Source: Desulfoscipio sp. XC116
Lineage (GTDB): Bacteria > Bacillota > Desulfotomaculia > Desulfotomaculales > Desulfallaceae
Length of the DNA: 64,000 nt
Direction: 5' to 3'
NCBI RefSeq assembly: GCF_039851975.1
Contig: NZ_CP156660.1
Coordinates: 1,240,001-1,304,000, forward strand
Position 1 is the first letter of the stretch; every line of letters begins with the position of its first letter. The notes below the pieces were generated by a model that saw nothing but the letters and a program-made list of their open reading frames with translations, had not been told where the DNA came from and made no database searches. Shown piece after piece: positions 25,778 through 34,347 of the stretch. The position numbers and the translations under genes are program-made.

Positions 25778-26644
25778 TTATGCAGATTGCTGCGATAAGT
25801 TGTTAGTAGCATAATAAGCGCTTGCTGGAGTCCTCTTGCCAATAGATGTATGTGGACGCTCGAAATTGTAATAACGCATAAAAGCAGCAATTCCTTGTCG
25901 GAGAGTACGGGGGGTTTCATAATTCTTCAGGTAAATATCTTCCCATTTAATGGTTCTCCAAAAGCGCTCTGTAATAGCGTTATCCAGGGCCCTACCTTTA
26001 CCGTCCATACTGATTTTGATGCTATGTTCTTTGAGTGTATTTATATAGACAGGGCTGGTAAATTGACTGCCCTGATCAGAATTTAATATGATAGGAGTTC
26101 CGTGTATTTCGATGGCTCTGTTTACAGCTTTAATGACAAATTCCTTATTCATCGTATCGGAGAGCTCATATCCAACAATCATCCTGGAGTACCAGTCAAT
26201 TATAGCCACCAGGTACATCCAGCGGCCTTGCATGGCACAATACGTAATATCAATTCCCCAGACATGGTTGGGGTGGGCTGCTTTGACATTCCGAAGCAGG
26301 TATGGGTAAACATACTGAGCTCTGTTACGTTTGCTGAGGTTGGGGCCGGGGTAAATCACCCGTATTCCCATTTCCCGCATATATTTTTGAATGCGTTTGC
26401 GGTTGACCTTGTAATCTACATCATCCATGTTATTTATGTCGTCAACAATCCGCCTGGAGCCTTTAAATGGATGCTGCGTGTGGATCTTGTCAATCAGATG
26501 TTTAATCTCCACTTCGTGTTTAGACACCTTTTGGGCAGTCCAGTATAAACCCGTTCGATTCAAGGATAATAGCTCGGCCTGAACTTTTATGGTTAAATGT
26601 GAATTTGTGATATCCCAATTCACCATAGCTTTGCGTTCATTCAC
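25778..26644 (-). CDS. IS3-family transposase OrfB
   Basis: 288 residues with HTH_21 region (IDKIHTQHPFKGSRRI) and rve domain; DDE residues visible as D in WGIDITYCAM, D in LNSDQGSQFTS and E in NAITERFWRTIKWE. GTG start at 26644, overlapping orfA by 8 nt. Intact by length. Fusion to OrfA would need a +1 (or -2) shift at the A9 run (26668-26676), unlike the usual -1 of IS3. Confidence 0.9.
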   Translation of the reverse strand: MNERKAMVNWDITNSHLTIKVQAELLSLNRTGLYWTAQKVSKHEVEIKHLIDKIHTQHPFKGSRRIVDDINNMDDVDYKVNRKRIQKYMREMGIRVIYPGPNLSKRNRAQYVYPYLLRNVKAAHPNHVWGIDITYCAMQGRWMYLVAIIDWYSRMIVGYELSDTMNKEFVIKAVNRAIEIHGTPIILNSDQGSQFTSPVYINTLKEHSIKISMDGKGRALDNAITERFWRTIKWEDIYLKNYETPRTLRQGIAAFMRYYNFERPHTSIGKRTPASAYYATNNLSQQSA

Positions 26645-26945
26645 GGGGTAAGATGCCGCTAGATTTTTTTTTAAGCCAATCCAACTGTGTTGTTAGACGG
26701 CCGACTTGCGCGTATAAGTTCTCGATGGTTTCTTCTTGTTTGCGCTTTTCTTGGGCAGCGGCTTTAGCATTCTTAGAGGTGGCGAATACCTTGTCGGCGC
26801 CTTCTAAGAGCTCCTTCTTCCAGCGGTGAACCACACTCACATGTACTCCGTATTCCGAGGCAATTTCGCCTATGTGGCGTTCTTCTTTTAAGGCTTCTAG
26901 AACTATCTGCAGTTTTTGCTCCGGTAACCATTGTTTTTTTTGCAT
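26637..26945 (-). CDS. IS3-family OrfA (DNA-binding)
   Basis: 102 residues: helix-turn-helix (EIASEYGVHVSVVHRWKKELLEG) and a leucine-zipper-like tail (IENLYAQVGRLTTQLDWLKKK). ATG 26945 with AAAGGAG 8 nt upstream; an in-frame GTG at 26963 lies before that site and is unlikely. The gene ends after an A9 run that could promote frameshifting or polymerase slippage. Confidence 0.88.
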   Translation of the reverse strand: MQKKQWLPEQKLQIVLEALKEERHIGEIASEYGVHVSVVHRWKKELLEGADKVFATSKNAKAAAQEKRKQEETIENLYAQVGRLTTQLDWLKKKSSGILPRE

Positions 26946-27031
26946 GGGATATGCTCCTTTCACTTAGTTATTTTACTTCGAGATTGGTGTCGCTTATCCC
27001 TCGCAAAATCGTGTCGCATTTCCTGGGTCCA

Positions 27032-27169
27032 TTATATATAGCTTGAATATCTTCCGATCTCTGCTGTATTCGCGTTATGCAAAATGTCATGCATTGTTTC
27101 ACAAAAGGCGCGTATTTGAAAAATCAAAACTTTAATTTCTCTCGTTTCATCCAATGAGTTTTTTGCCAT
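27032..27169 (-). pseudogene. Probable N-terminal fragment of the split nuclease gene
   Basis: 45 codons from ATG 27169 (GCAGGTG 5 nt upstream), helical, ending IGRYSSYI at a TAA created at the IS3 junction. Same strand and order as the two other nuclease fragments; a helical N-terminus followed by an RY-S-Y-type motif is what I recall of the ~290-residue PD-(D/E)XK family, and total length would fit. It begins 45 nt after the PIN gene stop, so the intact nuclease was probably the last gene of the defence operon. Confidence 0.5.
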
Positions 27170-27213
27170 TTTATCACCTGCCATAGATATAAAGTTTAGT
27201 CAATCGATTTCTT

Positions 27214-28401
27214 TCAATGCTTTGGAGCACAGTCAACACAGAATCCATTGCCACCGTCGTTATGAAGCCCAATTTGTTTGCCGCAATCGGGACACATATC
27301 AAAATATGGGTCATGATAGTCATCGTTACGCTCTGTTAATTCATATTCAATAGTCTCACAATTCTCTTTGTCAAGTTCATCGAAGTCTGGCGAATCAAGT
27401 TCAAATTCACCAGCATCTTCATCTGGTAACATAACCGTAATTGACAAACTGATAGGAATCTTTATTTCTGTCATCCCATCGCCATAAGCAGTGTTATACC
27501 AAACATGATCTTCTTTATCGTATATTTCATCTGTGTGGTCAATGTAAGAAAAGTTGATTCTGACCATTGCTATGCCCGAAAGAGTGGCAACAGCAGAACC
27601 CTCTAAGGTATCAATGTATTCAATGCCATCAAGTACGAGATTTACATCTCTTATATCGACTTCTTCGACTTCATCACACTCGATGCACATTTCAACCTCA
27701 TCAACTGCAAAATCCCATTCTTGATCCCCGAGCCAGTCTTTTGCACGTTCTTGAAGTGATTCAATTTGCTCTCTGATGAATGGAACGATTCGTCGGTATA
27801 TTTCTTGCTCTTTAGAAATTTTCGTAAGCAAAGATTTAAGATCTTTATATATGAAAACGTCAGAAATATCTTTAAGCGCATTATGCCATCCGTCATCGCC
27901 GGTGACCACATGTAACGATTCATGTTCTGTTGAAGCAAGATATTGCTTTATGCTCATAATAACTGCGGCATCAGGAAATTCTGACTTTTTTCCTTTACGA
28001 CCTTCAAAGGGAGCATTGGGTACAAAATAGTCGTTGAATAAATCTATAACTGACAGTCCAGTATTCGACAACGCTGTCGAACCACTCATATAAGAATCAA
28101 ACGCCGTTGTAAGCTGCGTCGGTGCATTAAGAAGCGTGTTCTTTATTGTTTCAAATACCGATGGCGTTATTGCATTTATTAGTTCGCCATTGTCTTTAAT
28201 TGCATTTTTGGCCTGTGCAGCCAAGAGTCCAACTTCAGTTTCAATGTGATGCTTGACTTCTCGAATAATAATGTCATTTGTGAACATGGAAGCAATCCCA
28301 TCATCACAGTATTTTTTCAAGTTATGAAGCGATGCTCTGTCAAAATCATACTTGGCATTAATAAAAATATTCGTGTCAAGAAACACATTGAATGTAGTCA
28401 T
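27214..28401 (-). CDS. DUF4935 PIN-domain ribonuclease with C-terminal zinc ribbon
   Basis: 395 residues from ATG 28401. N-terminal PIN domain with the four acidic positions visible: D in VFLDTNIF, E in IIIREVKHH, D in FPDAAVIM and D in VVTGDDGW. A long helical linker and an acidic beta-rich domain follow (about 230-360), then a zinc ribbon, CPDCGKQIG...GFCVDC (near 374-391). PIN domains cut RNA; DUF4935 members recur in phage-defence loci. GGAGG is 13 nt before the ATG (long); an upstream TTG at 28431 would place that site inside the gene. Third gene of the OLD/UvrD operon, 106 nt after the helicase. Confidence 0.85.
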   Translation of the reverse strand: MTTFNVFLDTNIFINAKYDFDRASLHNLKKYCDDGIASMFTNDIIIREVKHHIETEVGLLAAQAKNAIKDNGELINAITPSVFETIKNTLLNAPTQLTTAFDSYMSGSTALSNTGLSVIDLFNDYFVPNAPFEGRKGKKSEFPDAAVIMSIKQYLASTEHESLHVVTGDDGWHNALKDISDVFIYKDLKSLLTKISKEQEIYRRIVPFIREQIESLQERAKDWLGDQEWDFAVDEVEMCIECDEVEEVDIRDVNLVLDGIEYIDTLEGSAVATLSGIAMVRINFSYIDHTDEIYDKEDHVWYNTAYGDGMTEIKIPISLSITVMLPDEDAGEFELDSPDFDELDKENCETIEYELTERNDDYHDPYFDMCPDCGKQIGLHNDGGNGFCVDCAPKH

Positions 28402-28537
28402 TGAGTTATGCTGACCTCCTAAACTATTCAAATATAAGCGCTCAATAGTTATCCGTTTTTAATAGCTCAATCAGTATCTGACTATTGTTCTTATCCATCT
28501 ATTGTTCTTCATGCAAAAGAATATAATAAAGCTCAAT

Positions 28538-30415
28538 CTAAGTGTGCGATCCGTTCAGTTGCGTTATATATCTTGAGGGAACTTGGTTCCTTGAATCACC
28601 CCAAGGCATAACACGAGATTTTGGGCAAGTCAAATAACATAGCCTTTTAGAACGAGTTATAGATACAAACATATTGTGCTGTTCTTCGTTTAATTGAGCT
28701 GCATCGTTAAGCGACCGATAGTCAGGAAAAACTCCTTCATTCAAACCCATTATGAAGACAATATCAAATTCAAGCCCTTTTGACATGTGTATTGTAGAAA
28801 GAGTTAAGCCCGATTCTTTCGATATATTAGTAATTCCTAATGCTATAGACCTCATCATATGTGCCAAGCTGCGATCCTCTATAGATGAATTCTTCACGTA
28901 GGTATTCCAGCGCTCTCGCCAACATAAATAATCATTAAATACCAATGACCGTTCATTATCATTTGAAAAATTATCTTCAGATTCGCAGTAAGACGATAGA
29001 ATTTCAAGTGTCTTGTCAAACCTAAAAGAATTTTTTGATGTTTGGATGGAGTCCCAAGCAAAGTTAATTGCTGTTGCTCCATTGTTTCCGATAGCGCGGT
29101 TCAACTCTTCGCTTGATTTCAAATCATCAAATGATGCAATAGGTTTTGTAGTCTCTCCTAATAGGCTCACCATATCAGATAAATGAAGAACATCATTTTT
29201 ATTCATGATGACACGTAATCCAAGGTCGAACAGCTTAAAGAAGACTGATTCGCTCAATAGTCCCTGATTTGTTGATATTCGGAGATTAAATTCTTTCTGT
29301 TGCTCCTCGAATAGAGCTGCCAGTGAGTTAAACACATATCGGTTTCTCGCTAATACTGCACATTGTTGCGGTGAAACTATAGTACCCTCTATATCTGGAT
29401 GCCCATCTCTAATCAATGCATCGATTTTTTTAGATATCCATGTAGCCTCAGACATCTCATCATCAAAAACATGGATTTCCATTTCACCTCGAATTGGTAA
29501 CTGACCTTCCATCTCAAAACTTGGCTCAATAATTTTTGCAGCATTGATAACTGCTTGGGAAGATCTGAAATTTTCTACCAACTCATACTTTTTAGCAGGA
29601 TAGTCCTTTGGGAAATCAATACACATATAACGACTGGAAGAGCCGTTAAATCCATAGATAGCTTGATTGGGGTCTCCTACCATTAGAACACTTGCGGTAT
29701 CACCCGCTATTGCTTTTATTACTGAATACTGAGCTTTGTTCAAGTCTTGTGCCTCATCCACACAAATGTGCTTATAGATGCGTTGATAAATTCGTGCTAT
29801 TGAGGGCTTTTCAGCCATAATTCTGTAAGCATAAAGTAGAATATCATCAAAATCAATAGCGTTTTGAGATAACATCAAATCATTATACTCTTGATAGAGT
29901 CGTTGGCTTAATGGTTTTGAGGCATAATCGGTTGGAAATTTAAAATCTCTTTTAGCTTTACTCAGAAGTTCAAAAAGTTCACGCATGCCTTTTGAGTTGA
30001 TTTTTCCCTCAGATGTCAGATATTTTGCTTTCATTTGAGGTACATTGTCCAAAGCTTTTTTAAATATTTCAAAGCGGTCTTCAAAAGATTCAAATATGTG
30101 CAAATCATCGGGCAGACCAATTGAAGAACCGCGTTGCAATACTATTTCCATACAAAAGTTATGAACCGTACCTACATACACAAGATCGTTAAGTTCATCT
30201 TGTGTATAAAAATGTAACAGTCGTTCTTTTAGCTCATTTGCAGCTTTATTACTAAATGTAATAGCAAGCACGCGTTCTCCACGCTTGCTTTTGGAAAGTA
30301 ATCTTATTATTCTTTCAGTCAATGTACGCGTTTTCCCACTGCCAGCGCCAGCAATTACATACATATAATTATCAACGGATTCGACTATTTGAAGCTGTTT
30401 AGGTGATAAATTCAT
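28538..30415 (-). CDS. UvrD/PcrA-type SF1 helicase, GajB-like
   Basis: About 625 residues with the SF1A motifs: Walker A AGAGSGKTRT (about 24-33), ITFSNKAANEL, DEAQDLN (motif II), GDPNQAIYGF (motif III), and STIHMSKGLEFDIVFIMGLNEGVFP (motif V region). 3'-5' DNA helicase. Its ATG overlaps the stop of the OLD gene (ATGA), with GGAGGGGG 7 nt upstream, so translation is coupled. An OLD nuclease directly followed by a UvrD helicase is the Gabija (class 2 OLD) arrangement. It is somewhat longer than the GajB I know (about 490 residues). Confidence 0.88.
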   Translation of the reverse strand: MNLSPKQLQIVESVDNYMYVIAGAGSGKTRTLTERIIRLLSKSKRGERVLAITFSNKAANELKERLLHFYTQDELNDLVYVGTVHNFCMEIVLQRGSSIGLPDDLHIFESFEDRFEIFKKALDNVPQMKAKYLTSEGKINSKGMRELFELLSKAKRDFKFPTDYASKPLSQRLYQEYNDLMLSQNAIDFDDILLYAYRIMAEKPSIARIYQRIYKHICVDEAQDLNKAQYSVIKAIAGDTASVLMVGDPNQAIYGFNGSSSRYMCIDFPKDYPAKKYELVENFRSSQAVINAAKIIEPSFEMEGQLPIRGEMEIHVFDDEMSEATWISKKIDALIRDGHPDIEGTIVSPQQCAVLARNRYVFNSLAALFEEQQKEFNLRISTNQGLLSESVFFKLFDLGLRVIMNKNDVLHLSDMVSLLGETTKPIASFDDLKSSEELNRAIGNNGATAINFAWDSIQTSKNSFRFDKTLEILSSYCESEDNFSNDNERSLVFNDYLCWRERWNTYVKNSSIEDRSLAHMMRSIALGITNISKESGLTLSTIHMSKGLEFDIVFIMGLNEGVFPDYRSLNDAAQLNEEQHNMFVSITRSKRLCYLTCPKSRVMPWGDSRNQVPSRYITQLNGSHT

Positions 30416-32259
30416 AACCTTACCCCCTCCAGACAAGCTTTAATTTGATCAAGCAATGTTTTAATTTTAGAAGGATATTTGCGCTCACCCATACAACTTG
30501 AACAAATTAATTTTGCTATGGGAACAGCATACTTGGTTTTTCCCGCTTTCATACAGTCGCAAATTGCGCGCTCACGACCACCTTCGGTGTGATAATCACG
30601 CAATGGGCTTTCCTTTATCATTTGCCCGCATGTTTCACATGGTATACCCGTACTGCGAGGACTCATGGATTCTCCGTGATGCTGTTGAATAAAATAATCA
30701 AAATATGGATCTTGGTGTTCCTCATCTTCAATGCCCTCATATTCATTGATGGCTGAGATTATTTCTGCTGCATATCCAGCATTGAGCAGATATGTTTCAA
30801 AGTCATACGAATCATTTAATACAATTATGTTATTGTATTGGTCTAAATCAGGTTTAGCAGGCAAATTTCTAAGTTGCTTCATCGTAGATTTCAAATCATT
30901 GATAGCTGCTGCTTCTCCATCGCTAAAGATATACCAGTTGGCACCTATACTTTCCAACATACGTAAAAATGGAAGATAGTTTTTACCGCCTACTCCTACA
31001 AAACTTACACCTAATTCATAGGGTTCATAACCAAAAAATTCTTTAAAGAAAACTTGGAGTGCCTGCTCCTCCGTTTCCCCTTCTGCTAATATTGCCACAT
31101 TAGCAAAAAGTAATTCTCCTCGTGTATTAAGAACAAATCTTTCAATATGGCGTATCTCTTCGGCGGTCAATCCAAGACTTGACAGTGAAGAAAAATATGT
31201 TTTAGCGCTCCGCAAAGCTACATATATTAGATTGTCCAAACTCGATGAAGACAAGATGTAAGGGGAATGAGTAGTAACAATACGCTGCCCCTGAATACCA
31301 GAAAAATCTTTTACTAATTCCCGTTGAGAATGTGGATGGATATGAGATTCAGGTTCTTCAAATGCAACCATACAAAAGTAAGGTGTTTCATTGGCATCGT
31401 TTATTTTCTTGTTAACAATCGTTTTTAAAGAAGCAAACACAGCACGACTGCGCGTTCCTAACCCCAAGTTGGCTATAGGAATAGAAGAGGAAGCATTTTG
31501 GGATACATAAATATCCAGTCCTTTATACAGTTCATCAACGCTTCTTGTAATTGGGTTAATTTCCACACTACTATTTCTTGTATTTGTTGCAGAAGCTAAA
31601 TCTCTTGAAACTTGTTGCAAGAAGGGACTTTCTGACATAATGCGATCACTCAATGTGCCAAGTGATGATTCTATTTCGGCTTTTGCTTCTGGTGTCATTT
31701 TTAGTTTTGAGATCTGCTTACTCCACATAGAACTCTTATCTCGAATATCAGAAGACATATCACGTTGCGCATCAAGATAAATAAACTCAAAAGCAGACAA
31801 TGTTTTGTATCGGAGAGAGCTTCCAACTACAATCTCGTTTTCTCTCCACTCATTTATGACCATCCTATCTCGCACATACTCTTCTTTATCCGAGTCGTAA
31901 GCGAACTCTGTACGGAAAGCAAAAAATTCTTTATCCTCATCGTCGGTCATGACATTCTCTCCTAAGTGCAATCCCCATAATTCATTGAAGGTGTCTGTTT
32001 GTTTGCCATCCTCCCCGACAGGAACAAATTTTAAATCAATAGAAACAACCGTAGTGTTGCTATAGGGTGTGACTAAGGAGCAAAATACATCTTTCTCGTC
32101 TATGCTACCATTGCCTAAAGCTAATCTTAGGGCAAGTAAAAAATTTGATTTGCCACTATCGTTCATACCGAACATCACAGAAAATGGGCGCAGTTGAACA
32201 GTGGCTTCATTTATTGATCGAAGATTACGAATACAAACTTGAGTTAGCTGAATATTCAT
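30412..32259 (-). CDS. OLD-family ATP-dependent nuclease, GajA-like, with zinc-ribbon tail
   Basis: About 615 residues. ABC-type ATPase domain: Walker A FGMNDSGKSN (about 30-39), signature NLGLGTRSRAV, Walker B VAFEEPESHIHP, H-loop TTHSPYIL. The TOPRIM domain has AEGETEEQAL (acidic metal site), then VGVGGKNYLPFL and YIFSDGEA. After it comes a cysteine-rich tail: CETCG ... ICDCMKAG ... ICSSCMG (about 535-595), which I do not know from GajA. GajA nicks DNA when NTP levels fall during phage infection. ATG 32259 has GGAGG 8 nt upstream; an ATG 6 nt earlier is too close to that site. Directly after the XRE gene. Confidence 0.85.
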   Translation of the reverse strand: MNIQLTQVCIRNLRSINEATVQLRPFSVMFGMNDSGKSNFLLALRLALGNGSIDEKDVFCSLVTPYSNTTVVSIDLKFVPVGEDGKQTDTFNELWGLHLGENVMTDDEDKEFFAFRTEFAYDSDKEEYVRDRMVINEWRENEIVVGSSLRYKTLSAFEFIYLDAQRDMSSDIRDKSSMWSKQISKLKMTPEAKAEIESSLGTLSDRIMSESPFLQQVSRDLASATNTRNSSVEINPITRSVDELYKGLDIYVSQNASSSIPIANLGLGTRSRAVFASLKTIVNKKINDANETPYFCMVAFEEPESHIHPHSQRELVKDFSGIQGQRIVTTHSPYILSSSSLDNLIYVALRSAKTYFSSLSSLGLTAEEIRHIERFVLNTRGELLFANVAILAEGETEEQALQVFFKEFFGYEPYELGVSFVGVGGKNYLPFLRMLESIGANWYIFSDGEAAAINDLKSTMKQLRNLPAKPDLDQYNNIIVLNDSYDFETYLLNAGYAAEIISAINEYEGIEDEEHQDPYFDYFIQQHHGESMSPRSTGIPCETCGQMIKESPLRDYHTEGGRERAICDCMKAGKTKYAVPIAKLICSSCMGERKYPSKIKTLLDQIKACLEGVRL

Positions 32260-32298
32260 AAACATGCCTCCTCTGGCATTAAAGCGTCCAACGGTGAA

Positions 32299-32505
32299 TT
32301 ATTCTTGTTTTATACACAGAAGGTCTTCTACTCCACAACTAAATAGGGTACATAATTTATATATTGTTTCAAAGTCGATTCTCGTAGCTTTGTCATTATA
32401 CAGATTAGAAATCGTATTTCTTGAAAGTCCCGTTTTCTCATGAACATCTTTTATTGAGTAGCGTCGGCTTCCCATCAGCGTAGACAAATTACTGTGAATA
32501 GGCAT
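32299..32505 (-). CDS. XRE/Cro-type regulator of the defence operon
   Basis: 68 residues, a single Cro/CI helix-turn-helix (SIKDVHEKTGLSRNTISNLYN). GGGGGGAG lies 6 nt before the ATG. It is the first gene of the minus-strand operon (39 nt before the nuclease) and close to a promoter candidate at 32539-32567, so it probably represses its own operon. Confidence 0.85.
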   Translation of the reverse strand: MPIHSNLSTLMGSRRYSIKDVHEKTGLSRNTISNLYNDKATRIDFETIYKLCTLFSCGVEDLLCIKQE

Positions 32506-32538
32506 TGGTTACTCCCCCCACAACCTGTTTCCAGTAAA

Positions 32539-32567
32539 ATTATACCATGTTTCCTACGCACCGTAAA
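32539..32567 (-). promoter_or_regulatory. Candidate promoter of the XRE-OLD-UvrD-PIN operon
   Basis: Minus-strand TTTACG (32567-32562), 17-nt spacer, TATAAT (32544-32539), about 35 nt before the XRE start. A second TATAAT occurs about 30 nt further upstream. Confidence 0.5.
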
Positions 32568-32616
32568 CAGCATTATACGCACAGGGGGGATTCAAATAAC
32601 TTATCTGAGCTTGGCA

Positions 32617-33213
32617 CTACTTGTCTATGCTTGCCATACGAAACTTCTTGACGACATCCAGCCTGTATGCCGGATCAATCCACATGCTGAATTCACAGGC
32701 AATGTCCGGATGGGCAAAGGTCCCGCCATTTTTACCCTGCTTCGACGTAATTCCTACCGCACCTGTATTGGCAATCCACTGCTTAAGCGTCAGTGTAAAA
32801 GAGCTGGATTTCATCTTTTCAATTAGCGCCATACATTCTTCATCTATGAATTTAGCATTGCTCTCCTTCTCCCATAGACGGAGGAATTCAATTGTCCCAT
32901 AGTTGCGCAGCCAGCTTTGAATCACATAGCTGGGTGCGTCTGTATTTTTCTGTCGGGCTATTTCAGTCAGCGATATGTAGGTATCGTCTGGAGAAATGAT
33001 CTGAATATGTTTAGCGATCATGGCTTCACCGATTGATGAGCGGCGGAATCCAGGCACAAAACTTGCATTCATCTGCTCGAGCATCTTTTCGGAGAGCGTG
33101 TCCGCAACGTCTTGCTCCATAAGATTCTTTGAAACTAAGTGCTTAAAGATTTTTTCCCTTGATATGCAATATGTCCAAATTGCTTCCGCACGCTTTTCTT
33201 CCTCGGTCACCAT
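32617..33213 (-). CDS. KilA-N domain protein
   Basis: 198 residues. The C-terminal part, GTIEFLRLWE...TGAVGITSKQGKNGGTFAHPDIACEFSMWIDPAYRLDVVKKF, is a KilA-N DNA-binding domain, typical of phage and defence-associated proteins. The N-terminal 80 residues are helical and charged, without a recognised domain. GGGAG is 6 nt before ATG 33213; in-frame starts at 33219 and 33234 are less well placed. It precedes the defence operon on the same strand with about 110 nt between, so it is probably a separate unit. Confidence 0.8.
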   Translation of the reverse strand: MVTEEEKRAEAIWTYCISREKIFKHLVSKNLMEQDVADTLSEKMLEQMNASFVPGFRRSSIGEAMIAKHIQIISPDDTYISLTEIARQKNTDAPSYVIQSWLRNYGTIEFLRLWEKESNAKFIDEECMALIEKMKSSSFTLTLKQWIANTGAVGITSKQGKNGGTFAHPDIACEFSMWIDPAYRLDVVKKFRMASIDK

Positions 33214-33287
33214 GCTCATCTCCCATCCAAACAAAACCTGAATATATTCATATTATACTTTGTTCGGGAGAGTTTGAATAGTGTTGT

Positions 33288-33920
33288 TTAGAGAGAGGAA
33301 AAGCGCTGGGTATGCTTGTACTCAAAAGAGATAGAGCCAGCATGGTCAACTAGGATTTGGTCAATCAAATCTCTGACATGCTCTGAATCAAAAGTGTCCA
33401 TACTGAGCGCATTGCAAACTAACTGAATGATATCCTTTTCTGCAATTGATGGGGACTGCGTGCAGCTTCTACTTTCCACCTGGCTAGCGCAACGCCATAC
33501 TACTTCACCGGAGGCACGTGTAATCCGGCGATAATTCGCGCCGCACTCCGAGCAAACTAAAAGACCGCTCAGTACATTCTTTGAATTGTACCGGGCGGCC
33601 TTCCGCTGTGTGCTTCCGTCATTATTAAGTTCTTGATTTGAGCGTGCAGCTTTTTCAAACTGTACTGCGGTATATAGTTCCAAGCTAATAATGAGAGGAA
33701 CATACTTTGAACTGGACAACAGCTTATCAATTGCGGCCCGCCCCCAACACTTATTCCCTGATGGCGAGGGGATACCCCGACTCTCCAGCATTCTTGCTAA
33801 TCCTCCAAGGCTATTGCCGTTAAGGTATTCTCTAAAAATCATCTGAATAACTTGCGCTTGTGCTTGGTCAATAGTAACCTTGCCATCATTATCTACAGCA
33901 AAACCATAGGGAATTTTCAT
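33288..33920 (-). CDS. Recombinase-domain protein lacking the serine catalytic domain
   Basis: 210 residues: starts directly with the 'Recombinase' DNA-binding domain of large serine recombinases (IPYGFAVDNDGKVTIDQAQAQVIQMIFREYLNGNSLGGL..., about 1-75), then a recombinase zinc ribbon (LLVCSECGANYRR...WRCASQ...SCTQ, about 118-155). The N-terminal resolvase domain with the nucleophilic serine is absent. It is not simply a cut-off fragment: GGAGG lies 9 nt before the ATG. Could bind an attachment site or act as a directionality/regulatory partner (inference), or be a decayed integrase. It lies about 225 nt from tRNA-Ala. Confidence 0.75.
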   Translation of the reverse strand: MKIPYGFAVDNDGKVTIDQAQAQVIQMIFREYLNGNSLGGLARMLESRGIPSPSGNKCWGRAAIDKLLSSSKYVPLIISLELYTAVQFEKAARSNQELNNDGSTQRKAARYNSKNVLSGLLVCSECGANYRRITRASGEVVWRCASQVESRSCTQSPSIAEKDIIQLVCNALSMDTFDSEHVRDLIDQILVDHAGSISFEYKHTQRFSSL

Positions 33921-34093
33921 CGAAGATATCCTCCTTAAACATTGTTATTTGTGAGTTCATTAGCTGAAATATTCTCCTTGCGATCTAAAACCCGCATTAA
34001 ATCATGTTATAAATTGAATTGTAGAAGGGGGTAAGCCTTTACTTTTTATAATTTCAAGGGTAAAGCTTATACAAAACCGCCATTTAAGGGCAT

Positions 34094-34141
34094 AAAAAAG
34101 ACAAACCCACTTTTAACTAAGTTAAAAAAGTAGGTTTGTCT
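34094..34141 (-). terminator. Terminator of tRNA-Ala
   Basis: Long stem AGACAAACC-ACTTTTTTAAC with its complement GTTAAAAGTGGGTTTGTCT and a T6 tail on the minus strand, starting 3 nt after the tRNA CCA end. Confidence 0.85.
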
Positions 34142-34144
34142 ACT

Positions 34145-34219
34145 TGGTGGACGAGAGGGGATTCGAACCCCCGACCCCTGCGTTGCGAACGCAATGCTCT
34201 CCCGCTGAGCTACACGCCC
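34145..34219 (-). tRNA. tRNA-Ala (anticodon CGC)
   Basis: 75 nt with encoded CCA. D-arm GCTC/GAGC, anticodon arm TTGCG-TTCGCAA-CGCAG giving CGC (reads GCG), T-arm GGGGG-TTCGAAT-CCCCT. The acceptor stem has the G3-U70 pair that identifies alanine tRNAs; one T-T mismatch at pair 6-67. It borders the accessory island and is a plausible integration target, but no second copy of its 3' end is present in the window. Confidence 0.93.
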
Positions 34220-34347
34220 TTAGGTAATTTAAGTGAACAAAAATTATAATAGCATAAAATCCGCCTACAGGCAAGGGTTATGTGAATTACAATTGAACTT
34301 GCAATTAAAGCAATCCAGCTATGTATTTAAGATATAATAGACCGGAT

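Larger units (their letters stand above)
25778..27031 (-). mobile_element. IS3-family insertion sequence
   Basis: orfA and orfB on the minus strand in the standard overlapping layout. The 5' end is probably at 27031, where the sequence read inward starts TGGACCCAGGAAATGCGACA, an IS3-like TG terminus. The 3' end was not resolved: the start given is only the orfB stop, and the true end may be as far left as about 25515. I could not identify a target duplication. Confidence 0.8.

Noticed and set aside
34145-34219. tRNA-Ala as proven island attachment site
   Set aside because: No duplicate of the tRNA 3' end was found at the other side of the accessory region in this window.
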